Assembly: GCA_037893225.1 (NCBI GenBank) | Contig: JAZGUH010000755.1 | Coordinates: forward strand, 248,001 to 312,000 | DNA length: 64,000 nucleotides | Direction of reading: 5' to 3' | Source: Hippasteria phrygiana | Taxonomy: Eukaryota > Echinodermata > Asteroidea > Valvatida > Goniasteridae | Shown here: positions 12,601 through 22,225 of the stretch, piece after piece | Layout of the letters: each line of letters begins with the position of its first letter | Position numbering within the stretch: position 1 is the first letter of the stretch | Notes under the pieces: generated by a model | What the model was told of the DNA's origin: nothing | Seen by the model: only the letters and a program-made list of their open reading frames with translations | The model's database searches: none | Made by a program: the position numbers and the translations under genes

Positions 12601-15600
12601 CCAAACACTTAAATTGAAGTCAGGTAAGATGGCATCGATATTGACCCCCCAACTCTCCTTTTCTTTCCGACACTTTAGGATTGCATGTGTAGTGGAACCA
12701 TTTACATACTAGCGCTTCAGCATGCAGCACGATGACTTTTGTGGTTTGACGTCGTTAGCGCCACGGTGCGGCTTATACGCCGGTGCGGCTAATACGCCAA
12801 GTTTAAATCTTAATTTGCAGATTTTTGCGTGCTGCGGCTTATACTCCGTGCGGCCTATATTCCAAAAATTACAGTACATGTATGATCCATTTGATAGAGC
12901 CGTATTGAAAAACGAACGTCTGATATAATGTGTGCATGTAATCAGAGCCGACATTAGGCAATTGTAAAATCATCTCATGCATGTGGCATGAACAAGGCTG
13001 TTGATTGGTTGATAGCTGGTCAGCTATCCCTACTGCATCAATTTACACAGCTGTTCAAGAACAATGTACAAACATACGCTCAACTTTTCAAAATTGAGTA
13101 CGTATGCATGAAATTATTTCATTGCCAAGGGGTAAGTGAAGGAATGCATGCACAGGGCACGGAGTAGAGAATGCTGTGAAATATTCTGACCCAGAAATGC
13201 ACGATAGTAGATAACCACTGATTGGTCAAAATCTGGAGGTCAATCGGCTGATGCCTTGCATAATTAATTGCAGAATCTGCACAAATGTCTATTGCATAGA
13301 GTCGGTGTAGTTGGGCTTAATTAAAGAAGCATTACCTTTAAAGCTTTTAGTACATGTAGATATGAGTCTTACCTTGACAATTGATCCCATCTCCAGTAAA
13401 GCCAACATTACATACACACATTCCACTCATGCAAGCTGCGTTTACATCACATGCAGGTGTACAGGTAGTTGCAGCTACGGTTGTTTGAAGTGTAGTCTGA
13501 GCTGAATATGAACATGCAGAAAAAATTTCACACTTGATAAATATGTGCACACACCAACGTGTACAGGTAAAAACACCTGTTTCAGACACATTGTCATGTT
13601 AAATCTTTTCACTTTTGGTGACAAGAAGTTTATACATGTACCATACCGGTACTTCATAAAAAAAATTGAAGGTTTGCATGGTGTGAACACAATAACAAAG
13701 AGATTTGTGGTAATATCATGTAGATGTCTTTTTTGTATGTGGGATTCTGATGAGAAGGAAAATTGTGGACTTGACTTTTCTATGTGAAGGTACATAATAT
13801 GTACATGTATACCCACAGTATGCTCTGTTTCCTGACGATTAACAAAAGTGTACTTTTCACAATATCAAGTACACAAACGGTTCTCCACAGAACCCCAAGT
13901 AGTCACCAAAAAAAAAATGAATTTATACACGGTGTTACAGCAAACCTCTATCCTAACTGTCTATATCGATACCATCTTGTCAATCCTATTATCATGTCCA
14001 ATTTGTACATCACGGAAGCCCATCACAATGTACATGTACATGTAGGTGGGATGCACGGATCTTTGGAGTTGTTACTGAAAACCACAGCCTGTCAATGTAA
14101 GGCAGTAGGGCTCTTGAAACTCATACATGTACTTGATCAGTAGGCAGAGTCCAGTAATCAGGATTGGCTGATTTAAATCAGTCAACCCTGATTTAATTTG
14201 CTAAAATTACAAAAAAGTGATTTAAATCAGCAGTTTAAAAACAAAAATCATTTAAATCAGTGATTTAAATCAACGTGATTTAAATCAGCCAACCCGAATG
14301 CCTTTTCACATTAGGGTTGGCTGATTTAAATCAACGTGATTTTAATCAGCCAACCCTGCCAGTAATTTAGGCATTGGTCAGCAGACTCCAAAACTGAGCT
14401 AGACCAATGGGCGGGTGATTTTTCTTGTAAATAATCTGACATTTGACGATTTCACACTTTGAATGAATAAATGAATGAATGAATGAATGAATGAATGAAT
14501 GAATGAGTCTGCCTTATTTTTGTCATTCAATTGACAAATTGTAAATTATCAACAAGTTTGGAATCAATATACATGTATAGTCAACAGCTATCTAGCTGCA
14601 CAGAATGTTCTGTTTAAAGACACTGGTCTTGAAAAAGGACTATGGTCTAGTGGATCAGAACCCGATCGGTCTGCTAGATAGTATAGGGACCATTAGATTT
14701 GATACGCGTGCGGGATGTGTATGCGGCTCGGAAAATGTCTCCTATTAACCCTAACAGCCCAAGGCTTTTTACTAGAATCCTTCCCTAACCACACAAACTC
14801 CAACACTGTGTAGTAAACCAATTGCACATTCTTTGTACTTAGACAAAATCAGGGCATCAAGTCCCATGCAAAGTGATGGTGCCAAGGCTCTACAGTACCC
14901 AATCACACAAAATTCAACACAAATGGGGTGTTTGATTTTGGCAGGTTAGGGATGGTTAGGGTTAAATCACCATTTTGCATTGTTATTTCATCTCGTACAC
15001 TATCGGAAATTTACTTCTCAATGCATAATGTAAGACTGATGAAATTGTAACTCAATATTGGGGTTTAAAAGGCGACTTTTTCCGAGCTGCATACGCATCC
15101 CGCACGCGTATGAAATCTAATGGTCTCCATTTGCATAAATTCAAGCCCTGAAATGCATGCTCGTACCTGTATGCTCAAACCTTCTTTTGACTGATCCAGC
15201 CAATAGAGAAAATGCTTCTAATATATACCAAAGTGTACAAGCCGTGGTGAGCACATTCAGTTCAAAGAATAAATCAGAACTTAACATACAACAAAAACGT
15301 GACTGCTGTGATGAAGAGAATGTGATGTGATTTTAGTTGATGCATGATGAGATTCTGGGCATTGCCTATTACAATATGCATGAAAAACACCATTAGTTGC
15401 GCTACACTTCACGGTACAAACGACCTCACACTTTATGAAGGGGAAAGATACCAACTAACATGCACTGCAAATAAACATGTAAATCTGCATGTACAGTTTA
15501 TCATGGATACAGTGCAAGCATTTTGTGTACAGTAGAACAGAGCAGACTTGATTTGTGATGTGATCTGGGAAAACCCTTCACATCGCCAAACCTGCATTGA

Positions 15601-16513
15601 AGATAATGGCACGATAGTCCCCTTTATTTTTATTTTTGACAATTTGAGTTTCTGCTACCCATAAAATTATTAATATCTAATTTTTTGTATCATTCCTGAA
15701 AATTTTCACTAAAAATTCCATCATTTTAAATGTAACAATTTGCAATCTTTCAGTCACTTTTTGTACAAACTCAAGGAGTTACACAGAAGTTTAAAGCTTG
15801 ATTTCTCAAAATGAAGTCAGGTGGTTTTCTTAAATTCCTGACAGCATAATTCAAGTTACAGACATTCTAGAATCATATATAAAACAGTTTTGAAAAGAAC
15901 ACAGTGCCTTCAATAATGTTATGCATATAACACAAGAATGATAGATTTCACCATGTGAAGGGTTTTCCCAGATCACATCACATTTAAGTTGTGCCTAAAT
16001 ATGATTGAAGATTTAACTGCATGTTCCATATTGCAATACCTCTCGTTGTACATGTATTTCATCATCAAATAAAACAAACATATTTTCTGCCAACACTTAA
16101 ATTTAATGTACCCAGGGGTGAATCCAGAGGAGGGTTTTGGACTAGGAACTCCAAACCAACCCCGCCTATGATCTTTTGTTATGTTTTTGCTTGTACGCCT
16201 ATGCATATGTATTGGAACCAAATTCGGCCCCCACCCCCTGAAAAAAATTCTGGATCCGCCCCTGGTTCCTACATGTACATTGTTACAGGTGCACTGTGTG
16301 AAGTATTTGCATTTCAGATTGTTAATCAGAAAAGAACCATAAACCAAACCAAAAACAAACCAAAACCTCATGAAAATTGTGACAAAGGAAATGCAACAGA
16401 AAGACAAGCACTGAATATTAAAAGCGTAGCTGTGATGTCCAGTTACCATTGCATATCGCTGGGCTCAGTAACAACAGCAGAGGCAGCCATGTCATCAGTG
16501 CCACGGTTGCCAT
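548..16513 (-). CDS. Gene A: secreted HYR/EGF multidomain protein, 3' end outside window (joined exons)
   Basis: Model: join of minus-strand exons 16447-16513, 13373-13501, 10362-10610, 9415-9546, 8904-9155, 7754-7885, 5765-6007, 4282-4413 and 548-682, 1,471 coding nt in the window. Every junction is GT-AG and phase 1, so each inner exon is a complete module that can be gained or lost without a frameshift. Order: signal peptide, Thr-rich stretch plus EGF, HYR, calcium-binding-type EGF, HYR, EGF, HYR, EGF, then a laminin/MEGF-type EGF. HYR modules are immunoglobulin-like adhesion folds known from hyalin; with EGF repeats they occur in extracellular matrix and adhesion proteins. The protein should enter the secretory route. 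Whether it ends as a matrix protein or a membrane receptor cannot be seen, because the 3' exons are missing. The paralogue is gene B at 53323-63343. Confidence 0.8.
801..1902. mobile_element. Non-autonomous DNA transposon, 'CGGCTTATAC' family, copy 1
   Basis: The ends are inverted: 'cgtaattttcagaatatagg' at 805 and 'cctatattccgaaaattacg' ending near 1899, each followed inward by 'ccgcggcttatac'-like sequence. A second copy is at 12024-12875 and an internal fragment at 55300-55470. Shared interior blocks include a C-run/A-run tract (about 1226-1250) and 'gggcagtacgtcgc'. It holds no transposase, so it would need one in trans. It lies in the intron between gene A exons 8 and 9. Confidence 0.75.
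1650..1820. repeat. 16-bp tandem repeat inside the transposon
   Basis: About ten head-to-tail units of 'cttatacgcggtgcag' with small variants. The unit resembles the subterminal 'cggcttatac' motif, so the array probably arose by amplification of the element's own end. The 12024 copy has only two such units. Overlapping open frames here are a side effect of the repeat. Confidence 0.8.
1903..4281. other. Intron sequence of gene A, no further feature seen
   Basis: AT-rich sequence between gene A exons 8 and 9. I find no coding module, RNA gene or clear terminal repeats. Open frames here lack any recognisable motif. Confidence 0.5.
4282..4413 (-). CDS. Gene A exon 8: calcium-binding-type EGF module
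   Basis: 132 bp, phase 1-1, acceptor 'atttcag', donor 'ACAG|GTACAA'. It begins FDEC (with Asp from the split codon, the D-x-D/N-E-C calcium-binding start) and carries six cysteines. The segment [12 protein letters not shown] fits the Asp/Asn hydroxylation pattern Cx[DN]xxxx[FY]xCxC. Its gene B counterpart would lie beyond the right edge. Confidence 0.87.
4414..5764. other. Intron of gene A, inner part of left duplication arm
   Basis: From about 4615 to 5764 this is the inverted counterpart of 63344-64000 (shared blocks include 'gaagcatgatgg/cgg', 'aaaccaggtgacttccagag' and 'aatagacaaa.gtttggtac'). Gene B therefore continues past the window with the same order. The left copy is longer because of extra sequence at about 4720-5200 carrying 'tcgaacgcatctagtcg'-type motifs. 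Confidence 0.65.
5765..6007 (-). CDS. Gene A exon 7: HYR (hyalin repeat) module 3
   Basis: 243 bp, phase 1-1, acceptor 'ctttttcag', donor 'ACAG|GTAGGG'. The 81 residues show the HYR pattern: a start with [22 protein letters not shown] in the middle, and [17 protein letters not shown] at the end. The C-terminal D-x-x-G-N-x-x-x-C-x-F-x-V-x-V block is the family hallmark. In gene B the equivalent position holds a chimeric exon. Confidence 0.9.
6075..6440. repeat. GATTTAAATC-palindrome element, truncated copy
   Basis: It opens with repeated 'tgatttaaatcac' palindromes, then an A/T-rich block and a unique block ('ttcaaacctgac', 'actcactctaaa', 'ggccagtttcctgaaac'). The same order is found at 16705-16945, so this is a copy of the longer element at 16705-17686, broken near 6440. 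It is missing from the matching place in the right arm and so probably inserted after the duplication. Confidence 0.65.
6440..6550. repeat. C-rich/G-rich minisatellite, G-quadruplex prone on minus strand
   Basis: The plus strand is a run of 'gacctgaccccctccccctg' variants; the minus strand therefore has many runs of three or more G. It abuts the tRNA-like fragment at 6540. The right arm at 60810-60830 lacks the tract, so it expanded only in gene A's intron, on the sense strand of gene A. Confidence 0.7.
6540..6605 (-). repeat. tRNA-derived SINE remnant (B-box)
   Basis: On the minus strand 'gtgggttcgagtccc' contains a perfect RNA polymerase III B-box (GGTTCGAGTCC). No A-box or complete cloverleaf is present, so this is not a tRNA gene. 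The same fragment is at 60770-60820 in the right arm, so it predates the inverted duplication. Confidence 0.55.
6606..7753. other. Intron of gene A, shared with gene B, no gene
   Basis: Sequence matches 59600-60720 in inverse orientation with frequent small differences. No module or repeat boundary is recognised. Confidence 0.6.
7754..7885 (-). CDS. Gene A exon 6: calcium-binding-type EGF module
   Basis: 132 bp, phase 1-1, acceptor 'attctag', donor 'GAAG|GTAGGG'. Begins [14 protein letters not shown]; six cysteines; [12 protein letters not shown] fits the hydroxylation pattern. It ends GRMCEG where gene B (59464-59595) has GRMCTG, one of very few differences. Confidence 0.9.
8049..8280. mobile_element. 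Small MITE-like element with 'GGCCAATTTCACGG' ends
   Basis: Ends 'ggccaatttcacggcgatgc' and 'gcagctccgtgaaattggcc' form terminal inverted repeats of about 20 bp. The interior repeats 'gcttagcatgaaaa'-like motifs. No coding capacity. The inverted counterpart lies at about 59068-59303 in gene B's intron, so insertion predates the duplication. Confidence 0.7.
8904..9155 (-). CDS. Gene A exon 5: HYR module 2
   Basis: 252 bp, phase 1-1, acceptor 'tttcacag', donor 'ACAG|GTAGGA'. The 84 residues begin [11 protein letters not shown] and end [17 protein letters not shown], the HYR signature. It differs from the gene B copy (58203-58454) at three residues only (Asp/Asn, Asn/Ser, Leu/Ser). Confidence 0.9.
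9415..9546 (-). CDS. Gene A exon 4: calcium-binding-type EGF module
   Basis: 132 bp, phase 1-1, acceptor 'attctag', donor 'ACAG|GTAGGA'. FDEC start, six cysteines, [12 protein letters not shown] hydroxylation pattern. Its translation equals gene B exon 57812-57943. Confidence 0.9.
10362..10610 (-). CDS. Gene A exon 3: HYR module 1
   Basis: 249 bp, phase 1-1, acceptor 'tccatag', donor 'ACAG|GTAGGA'. The 83 residues start [14 protein letters not shown] and end [17 protein letters not shown], a HYR module more distant from HYR 2 and 3 than these are from each other. The translated exon and its flanking intron are the same in gene B (56734-56982). Confidence 0.9.
10611..12023. other. Intron of gene A, near-identical to gene B intron; holds GTCCAC-type repeat
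   Basis: Frames through this stretch translate identically in the inverted copy at 55500-56730, so it is extremely similar between arms. About 11150-11470 holds a repeat with alternating 'ggtccacggt' and 'gaggac' motifs, 'acaaactcacacacacac' and 'attgtcc', related to the units at 1-360 and 35330-35704. No coding module is present. Confidence 0.65.
12024..12875. mobile_element. Non-autonomous DNA transposon, 'CGGCTTATAC' family, copy 2
   Basis: Inverted ends 'actgtaatttttagaatata' and 'tatattccaaaaattacagt'. It shares ends, poly-C/poly-A tract and interior blocks with the copy at 801-1902, but lacks an inner segment of about 150 bp and has only two of the 16-bp end-derived units. No transposase. 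Confidence 0.75.
13373..13501 (-). CDS. Gene A exon 2: Thr-rich linker plus EGF module
   Basis: 129 bp, phase 1-1, acceptor 'atattcag', donor 'CAAG|GTAAGA'. It starts [12 protein letters not shown], a short Thr-rich stretch that could carry O-glycans just after the signal peptide, then six cysteines in EGF spacing (CTPAC, C, CVC, and C in GINC). An alternative acceptor 4 bases inward ('gctcag') would break the phase, so the outer one was chosen. No equivalent exon is found in gene B. Confidence 0.82.
14158..14358. repeat. GATTTAAATC-palindrome cluster
   Basis: About eight copies of 'gatttaaatca' in both orientations; 14312-14358 is a self-complementary unit framed by 'agggttggctgattt' and its complement. 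Related to the elements at 6075 and 16705. Confidence 0.65.
14461..14505. repeat. (GAAT)n microsatellite
   Basis: About eleven tandem tetranucleotide units with one 'aaat' variant. Confidence 0.9.
14686..15128. mobile_element. MITE with about 45-bp terminal inverted repeats
   Basis: Left end 'gggaccattagatttgatac' and the right end, read in reverse, 'ggagaccattagatttcata' continue as inverted repeats through 'gcgtgcgggatg.gtatgc.g'. The 443-bp element has no coding capacity and sits in gene A's intron 1. Confidence 0.8.
15553..15985. mobile_element. MITE with about 30-bp terminal inverted repeats
   Basis: 'gatgtgatctgggaaaaccc' at 15558 recurs in perfect inverse orientation at about 15955-15980, followed inward by 'ttcacat'. 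The 433-bp AT-rich interior is non-coding. Confidence 0.8.
16105..16268. mobile_element. hAT-like MITE, 'CAGGGGCGGATC' family
   Basis: Ends 'caggggtgaatccag' and 'ctggatccgcccctg' are imperfect inverted repeats starting CAGGGG, as in many hAT-derived elements. A truncated copy is at 53665-53757 at the matching place of gene B intron 1 with the same flanks, so it inserted before the duplication. I could not find a clean 8-bp target duplication. Confidence 0.65.
16447..16513 (-). CDS. Gene A exon 1 (coding part): signal peptide
   Basis: 67 nt from ATG at 16513 to donor 'AATG|GTAACT'. It encodes Met, a short polar start, a Leu-rich core ([10 protein letters not shown]) and a likely cleavage region near ICN: a typical secretory signal peptide. 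The start codon has a good context (A at -3, G at +4). The exon begins at 16535 after a polypyrimidine tract and 'tttacag', which implies an untranslated exon further upstream (higher coordinates). Confidence 0.85.
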
Positions 16514-16704
16514 CTTGGTTTAAACTTTATCAAATCTGTAAAAAAAAGAAAAAAAGAAGAGGACTAAAATGAAAAAAGTGCCTAATTTAATTAAAAACCA
16601 AAATAGTGTTTCCAAGCAAAGTGGATAATGTGATACATTTTACAAGATTACCATAATATGTTGAGAAATTTCTTTTTGAAATTGTTTACATGTACTCTTG
16701 GAAT
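16514..16704. promoter_or_regulatory. 5' leader and upstream intron of gene A
   Basis: 16514-16535 is untranslated leader. Beyond it, 16536-16690 matches 53150-53298 upstream of gene B's start in inverse orientation ('aatgtatcac', 'ccactttgctt', 'ttttggttttaa'). The region was duplicated with the gene but has diverged clearly more than the introns around HYR 1. Confidence 0.55.
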
Positions 16705-17686
16705 GTTGTTTGATTTAAATCACTCGATTTAAAATCATTGATTTAAATCATGATTTAAATTAATAAAAACAAACTTAAAAAATCACTAATAAAAATCACG
16801 TTTTAATTTTTTTTATTTCTGTTATTTTTCAATGTAAAAACAATGTCTGTTACTCAAACCTGACTTTCATTAACTTTAAATCGCTTTATACTCACTCTAA
16901 AGGAATGTATAAAGGCCAGTTTCCTGAAACATTGTACTACATACATGTAAATGCATATAAGTAATGTACTTAATACCTACATGTATTATACAGTATTTAT
17001 CTCTTACATGTACATAGGTTCAACTCAATGCATGTAATGTGCCTGTCAATTCATTCTCCCACGCCAATTGATAGGCGCATAAGCTCAATGTAATGTGGGC
17101 ACATAAACATGAATAGGCCTATATAATTGAAAACAAGATCAGAGATGGAAGCTGATTATTAAAAGCTAACATTGTTTGATTTGCAATCTATGATGTCTTA
17201 ACCCTAACAGTCCTCAATTCTCAGATGATTATTTTTCACATACTCTAGGGTTACAACGGTTTGTACATTGTATGCAATCTGTTCTAACTCCAAGAAAATC
17301 AACTTTAAAATAAAATAAAACATACTGTACATGCCTACATGGTGATATTTATGGTGGCTGCATTAAATAGTTGTATTCCACCATGGTTGTGTAGAGTGGG
17401 GGGGCTGTTATCAACTTGGATGAGAAATGTGCAGTATGATGATAATGCTGTAACAGAGATTTTAAGACAAACTATGTATTCTAGAAAAGAATATGATAAA
17501 TGAAAGGGATTTCAGTTCTGATTTTATTAACAATTGTGTGTGGTTATACTTGACTTTCAATGATGGTCATTTAAATTGACTAATTTGAAACAAAAAAATT
17601 GATTCAATAAAACAAAAATCAGATTTAAATAAAAAAATTAAGATTTTTTTGATTAAAAAAAAAATCATGATTTTTATTAACCCTGA
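16705..17686. mobile_element. GATTTAAATC-ended element, full-length copy
   Basis: Starts with 'gtttgatttaaatcactcg' and ends with 'atgatttttattaaccctga'; both ends are rich in GATTTAAATC-like palindromes. The interior matches the truncated copy at 6075-6440 in order. No open frame of note. Confidence 0.6.
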
Positions 17687-18079
17687 TAGGTACACTTTAC
17701 TTACAGATGATTAACTTTCAAGATGGGATACACTGTTTACAATACATTCCCTATACATGTGGGTCATTCCATAAATTTGGGTCCAAAAGTGTGACATATG
17801 TTGGTCCATGTTACATACATATGTAGTGACATGTTTAAGATTTTGCAATTCCAGGCACATTCTTTAATGCCTTCTACAATGTAAGAGTGATTATGTACAA
17901 TGTAAAGCAAATTAAGTACCTGCCAAACAAGTAACAAATAAAGTGAAGTCAATTTTAATGATACACATACAATGTACATGTACTTGATGGGAATTACACA
18001 GGCCAGGTGTAACAGTGACACCCCAAATTTTACCCATGTACATGTACATGTTCTAGACCTATTCTGCACTTTCATACTA
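17687..18079. other. Upstream region of gene A, no feature seen
   Basis: AT-rich, several ACATGTA palindromes, no coding or repeat boundary recognised. Confidence 0.4.
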
Positions 18080-18300
18080 TATCCCCTAATTCTTGTATCG
18101 ATTATGTACTGTAAGTACTGTCAAAGTTTAAAATAATTTTTATTTATTTTCTTTCTCTTTTTCTTCACACAAACGTGGTTCAGTGTATTGGTGCTCTCTA
18201 ACGTGACCATCCATTATTAGTGACTGAAAAGTCTTTGCCATGATTTTTTTGGGAAATGAAACACATTGTTTTAAGAACATTCTACAGCGCACACTTCAAA
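18080..18300 (-). promoter_or_regulatory. Conserved upstream block of gene A, outer end of duplication
   Basis: Blocks such as 'acgtggttcagtgtattggt', 'atccattatta' and 'gaaaagtctttgc.atga' occur in inverse orientation at 52815-52930 upstream of gene B. This is the outermost homology I can find. It may hold the promoter or first untranslated exon; no TATA box or start site can be called. Confidence 0.5.
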
Positions 18301-18479
18301 TCATGGGTACACTTTTTGCTATAAATACACTATTGTGAAAAACAGAGCACCACCGAATCATTCTTAGTGCCAGATCTACATGTACCATGACATGTGGCAT
18401 TACATGTACTAACATCTTTTTTCTTTATATTTGAAAGAGAGCAGGATAATTCATTCACATGCCAGTATAACTTCCAACC

Positions 18480-18805
18480 CTAACCTTCCCAAATCCTCCA
18501 AAATCCTCTTTGCCAAATGGAGGAATTTGGAGGACTGAGGGTCTTTGAAAGTTGAAGCATCGCAGGAATTTGCAGGATTGAGGGCATCAGGGGATTTTGC
18601 CTCTGGAGGAAAATTGAGGATCAGGCCCAATCCGATGCTGGTGGATTTGGGAGGATTAAGGGTGTTTACGAAAACCCCTAGAGGATTTTGGAGGATTCAT
18701 GCAGTGGTCCCCATAAGAGGATTTTAGGAGGATTTAGGTTACATGCAGCTTTAACACTTTGAAATCAGAGGATGTTGGAGGATTCAGGTTACTTGGAGGA
18801 AAAAA
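18480..18805. repeat. Degenerate GGAGGATT-like minisatellite
   Basis: About twenty irregular units around 'ggaggattt', 'gaggaatttggagg' and 'ggaggattcaggtt'. Spacing is uneven, as in an old decayed array. No stable reading frame. Confidence 0.75.
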
Positions 18806-20374
18806 TGATGTAGGGAGTTGTAATGATCTTTACATCATTGTTTTTTAGGCCAGCTGACATAGTGCTGGCTGACATACACTATGTGCAGTAGGGCACCAAT
18901 TAAAAGGGAACTAATTATCAGATTTACACATGTCATGACTGCTGAAAAAAATGGTTATGTAAACAATGTATACATTATACAAATAATGAATGTCTGTAAG
19001 TGCAATGGTAAGAATAGTTTCATGAGATGACAGATAAAATGTTCCAATGGAACATTGCATCACTGTCAATGGATGAAATTATTCTGTCCATTGCACGAAT
19101 GTGAAACATTCAATATTTGTAAAAACCTCATCATCTGATTGGTCAGAGCGCGACCGATGGTGTGACCGTGGAATGGAAGTTCTATTCACCACATACCGTT
19201 GAATATAATTTTGTTGCGATGTGGCTGTGCCGCGGCGTGCGTTGGTGCGAATAATTCAATGCAAGTGATCGACGATTCACCAATCAGAAGCCGGGGATTT
19301 ATTCAGATATGTAAAAAGTAATATGGTAAAAGTGTATCAGGCTTATTTAATGATGTAAAATGTCAAAATGTCAAATTTGAATATAACGAGTGTACAATGT
19401 ACACATGTCCATCTCTACCATGTACACAATGTACAATGTATGTATGTTCCACATGTACATTTCAACACAGTAACCTGTACTACATATATGTATGCACATA
19501 CAATCTATATTTTTTCTCTGAGGTACTTCCTTGTACATTTTTCCAGTGCTACGGTGAGTTATTCCTTTCAAAACAAATCAATCATTGTTGAACTACAATG
19601 TGAAAGCCAGAAATTTTGCACAGTGTAAACTGCAAGGCTTTGTCAATTATTATTGGAGCTACATGCACACGCATGCACATGTACAATGTGTATTCTGTAG
19701 ATTTGTGAGAAATTTGAAGTTCACACAAAACCTCTTAAAACGGGTTCTTCATACAAAATGTATGCTGTATAAAATGAACACTAGTCAAAAACTTTGGGGA
19801 CACACATACCGTGTGTATAGGAGCCGCAATAGAAGAAACTGGAAAAAGTTTCTGGGTGACAACTGTTTAACTTTTGAAAGAGTTAAAAAGAAAATCCTTT
19901 AAAAAGCGAAGAAATTGTGACAATTTCAATTACGAAGTGTCGTGAATTTAGAATCACATTTTATCATGTTTAATGTGAACATCTTGGTACCAAACAATCA
20001 CTAATAGCTGCAGACTCTTGGTCTTTACCCGATTCAAATTTTAAAAATTGTCATGCACAAGAGTAAGAATTTTGCAAATAACGAAATTTGAATAATTACC
20101 TTGTATATTAACTTTTTTTCACTTCATTCATTTCATTTTTGATTTAAATGGCAAAATGGCATTCAAACCCCTTTTTTTTCGATTTCTCTTTGGCCTTGGT
20201 GCCCTACAAAATTTAGCTTTCTCAAAGGCTAAAGTGGCCAGGGATTAAACTGTAAAAAAAAGGAATTATGCTGGGGAAATTGCTTTATTAAATCTAGTCA
20301 CTAGACATTTGAGATGGAAAATAGAAATGTTTAGGTGATTTGTTGTGTTATGTGTATAAATGACTAATACTTAA
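18806..20374. other. Intergenic, nothing recognised
   Basis: AT-rich with TACATGTA-like palindromes (19390-19470). A short palindrome 'gttccaatggaac' lies at 19042. No gene supported. Confidence 0.4.
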
Positions 20375-20905
20375 TACTTTATTAAATTTATATTGCGAGC
20401 TCTCCAGGACCAGCCTGTTCGCGGGCGCATTACATTAAATTTCCAAATTAAAATAAAAACATATTTTAAAACAAACCAACATACATGTAATCAGAGCATT
20501 TAAATTACATCAATATTCCTAAAAAGTACACACATGAAACTACACGCAAATACGAAAACTTAAACAAATGAGGTAAAACACAATACCACAAACTAACAGA
20601 ATTCGCATAAATTAAAATCACAAATACCAAACACTATAAACAAAAAATAGGGACCAAAAAAAGTTTAACTGACGAGGCAAAAAACACATTACATATCCCC
20701 GAATGCTTTTCTAAAAAGGAAAGTTTTGAGGTATTTTTTTAACAGACTTTGTGAGTGTAAATTGCGGATATCAGATGGAAGATTATTCCATAAAGTAGGT
20801 GCAGCTGAAGTAAAAGCTCGATTTCCTAATGTTGGCAACATTCCAATCAGAAAAAAATCTATACCTTCATTTCTCAGTAAAATGACACAATGACTTGACA
20901 TGTAA
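20375..20905 (-). mobile_element. CR1/L2-like LINE, 3' end fragment
   Basis: On the minus strand, 20901-20689 encodes the C-terminal tail of a LINE reverse-transcriptase protein: LGNRAFTSAAPTLWNNLP, then DIRN, and LKKYLKTFLFRKAF. This RAF..AAP.LWN.LP..IR motif is common to CR1/L2-type ORF2 tails. It is followed by a stop and an untranslated tail to about 20375. The 5' part is missing, so it is a dead, 5'-truncated copy. Confidence 0.8.
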
Positions 20906-21888
20906 CCAAAAACAAATTCACATTGTTGTTTTCCAAAAAATGGCCTTAAAATTTATCAATTCCATGTACCCATTTCCTGAACATGTACTACTTCTCCTTT
21001 ATGGCACGAATAGCCCGTAAAAATGTGTCACTATATGTATGTGTACACTGAAATGCATGAACCAGGAAATGTCTGAACAGTTCTATGTGAAATGTCCAGA
21101 AACTAATGTCCAAAATGAGGGACCTTAGGTTCACGGACAACTCTATCCATATCTTGCAAAAAAGCAAATAAGCCTTGAAAATATGCCCCCAATTTAGTGT
21201 TTTAATTTAAACTGACAGAGACTGTCTGTTAAAGTTAAATACATGTACATTGTACAGTACATTGTACAGTACATTGTACACATTTGGAACAATGTACCAC
21301 TTTCATGTATGTTATCACCAATAAGACGTTAGAAATGGTAAAATTCGAACTACGTGTACACTACAAGAGACAAATGCAATTGTTTGTAACTTTAAGGTGC
21401 CCCTTCCACCCCGATGACTATGAGACATGAGGAAGGAATACAATTTCTTAAGCATTTTAGATACTTCAAATATCTGTAAAAGAATTCGTCATGTATTACC
21501 TTTGCTGTCTGAATAGATCATTATAACAAACCCTTGTACATGTACACAGATGATACTGTGTAAAGATCAAGGTATGAGATTTACGTTCCCAAACTTATGA
21601 CCTTTCAAAAACAATTATTACGTGTTTAAAGATGTACATGTACCATTTTGTTCTACATGAAGTTGACCTACATTTGCTGCTCATTCAAGTTTTGGGCCAC
21701 CTTGTGTTGGGGGGCACCTAGGGAAAAAATTGAATGCACATCCTGATGCTGCATCGATCATGAGGGGCAATAACACTGTCTAGGAAAAAAACCAGATTCC
21801 TTTGTGTTTACACTTGCCATTGATCCCCCTTTGAACCTCCTCAATGGTTCTTTGGCCCATCTGTAGAAACTGATGAAAAATTCCCACA
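20906..21888. other. Intergenic, short TACATTGTAC tandem only
   Basis: A few copies of 'acagtacattgt' at 21244-21284; otherwise no feature recognised. Confidence 0.4.
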
Positions 21889-22028
21889 TTAACCCTCCTG
21901 TTCTCAAAGCTAAAATGGAGCCAGCTACCCTATAATCACGTGACAGGTTGAAACACATACAAACTGTGAGAATTGGTGGGTAGAGTTTTTGATAGGCTGT
22001 GATAGTTATAATCATAGGAGGGTTTTAA
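21889..22028. mobile_element. 132-bp MITE flanked by TTAA, copy 1
   Basis: TTAA at both borders, ends 'ccctcctgttctca' and 'ataggagggtt' in inverse orientation. A second copy in opposite orientation is at 23563-23710. TTAA target duplications are typical of piggyBac and Kolobok elements. Confidence 0.75.
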
Positions 22029-22225
22029 TAAGCTCTTACCGTTGTACGGTACACCACTTACCAGAATGATCTGATGAGATCAGCTGATGATGAGGTTCGC
22101 TCTTTTGTCCAGCAGTCAGTTCAAACACAATTTTTGGAGTGTTACAGCAGAATTACCTGATGAAATTGGTACATACATTGTATTATGCATTTACCCATGA
22201 CCTGTGTTGGTAACATGATGTACAC

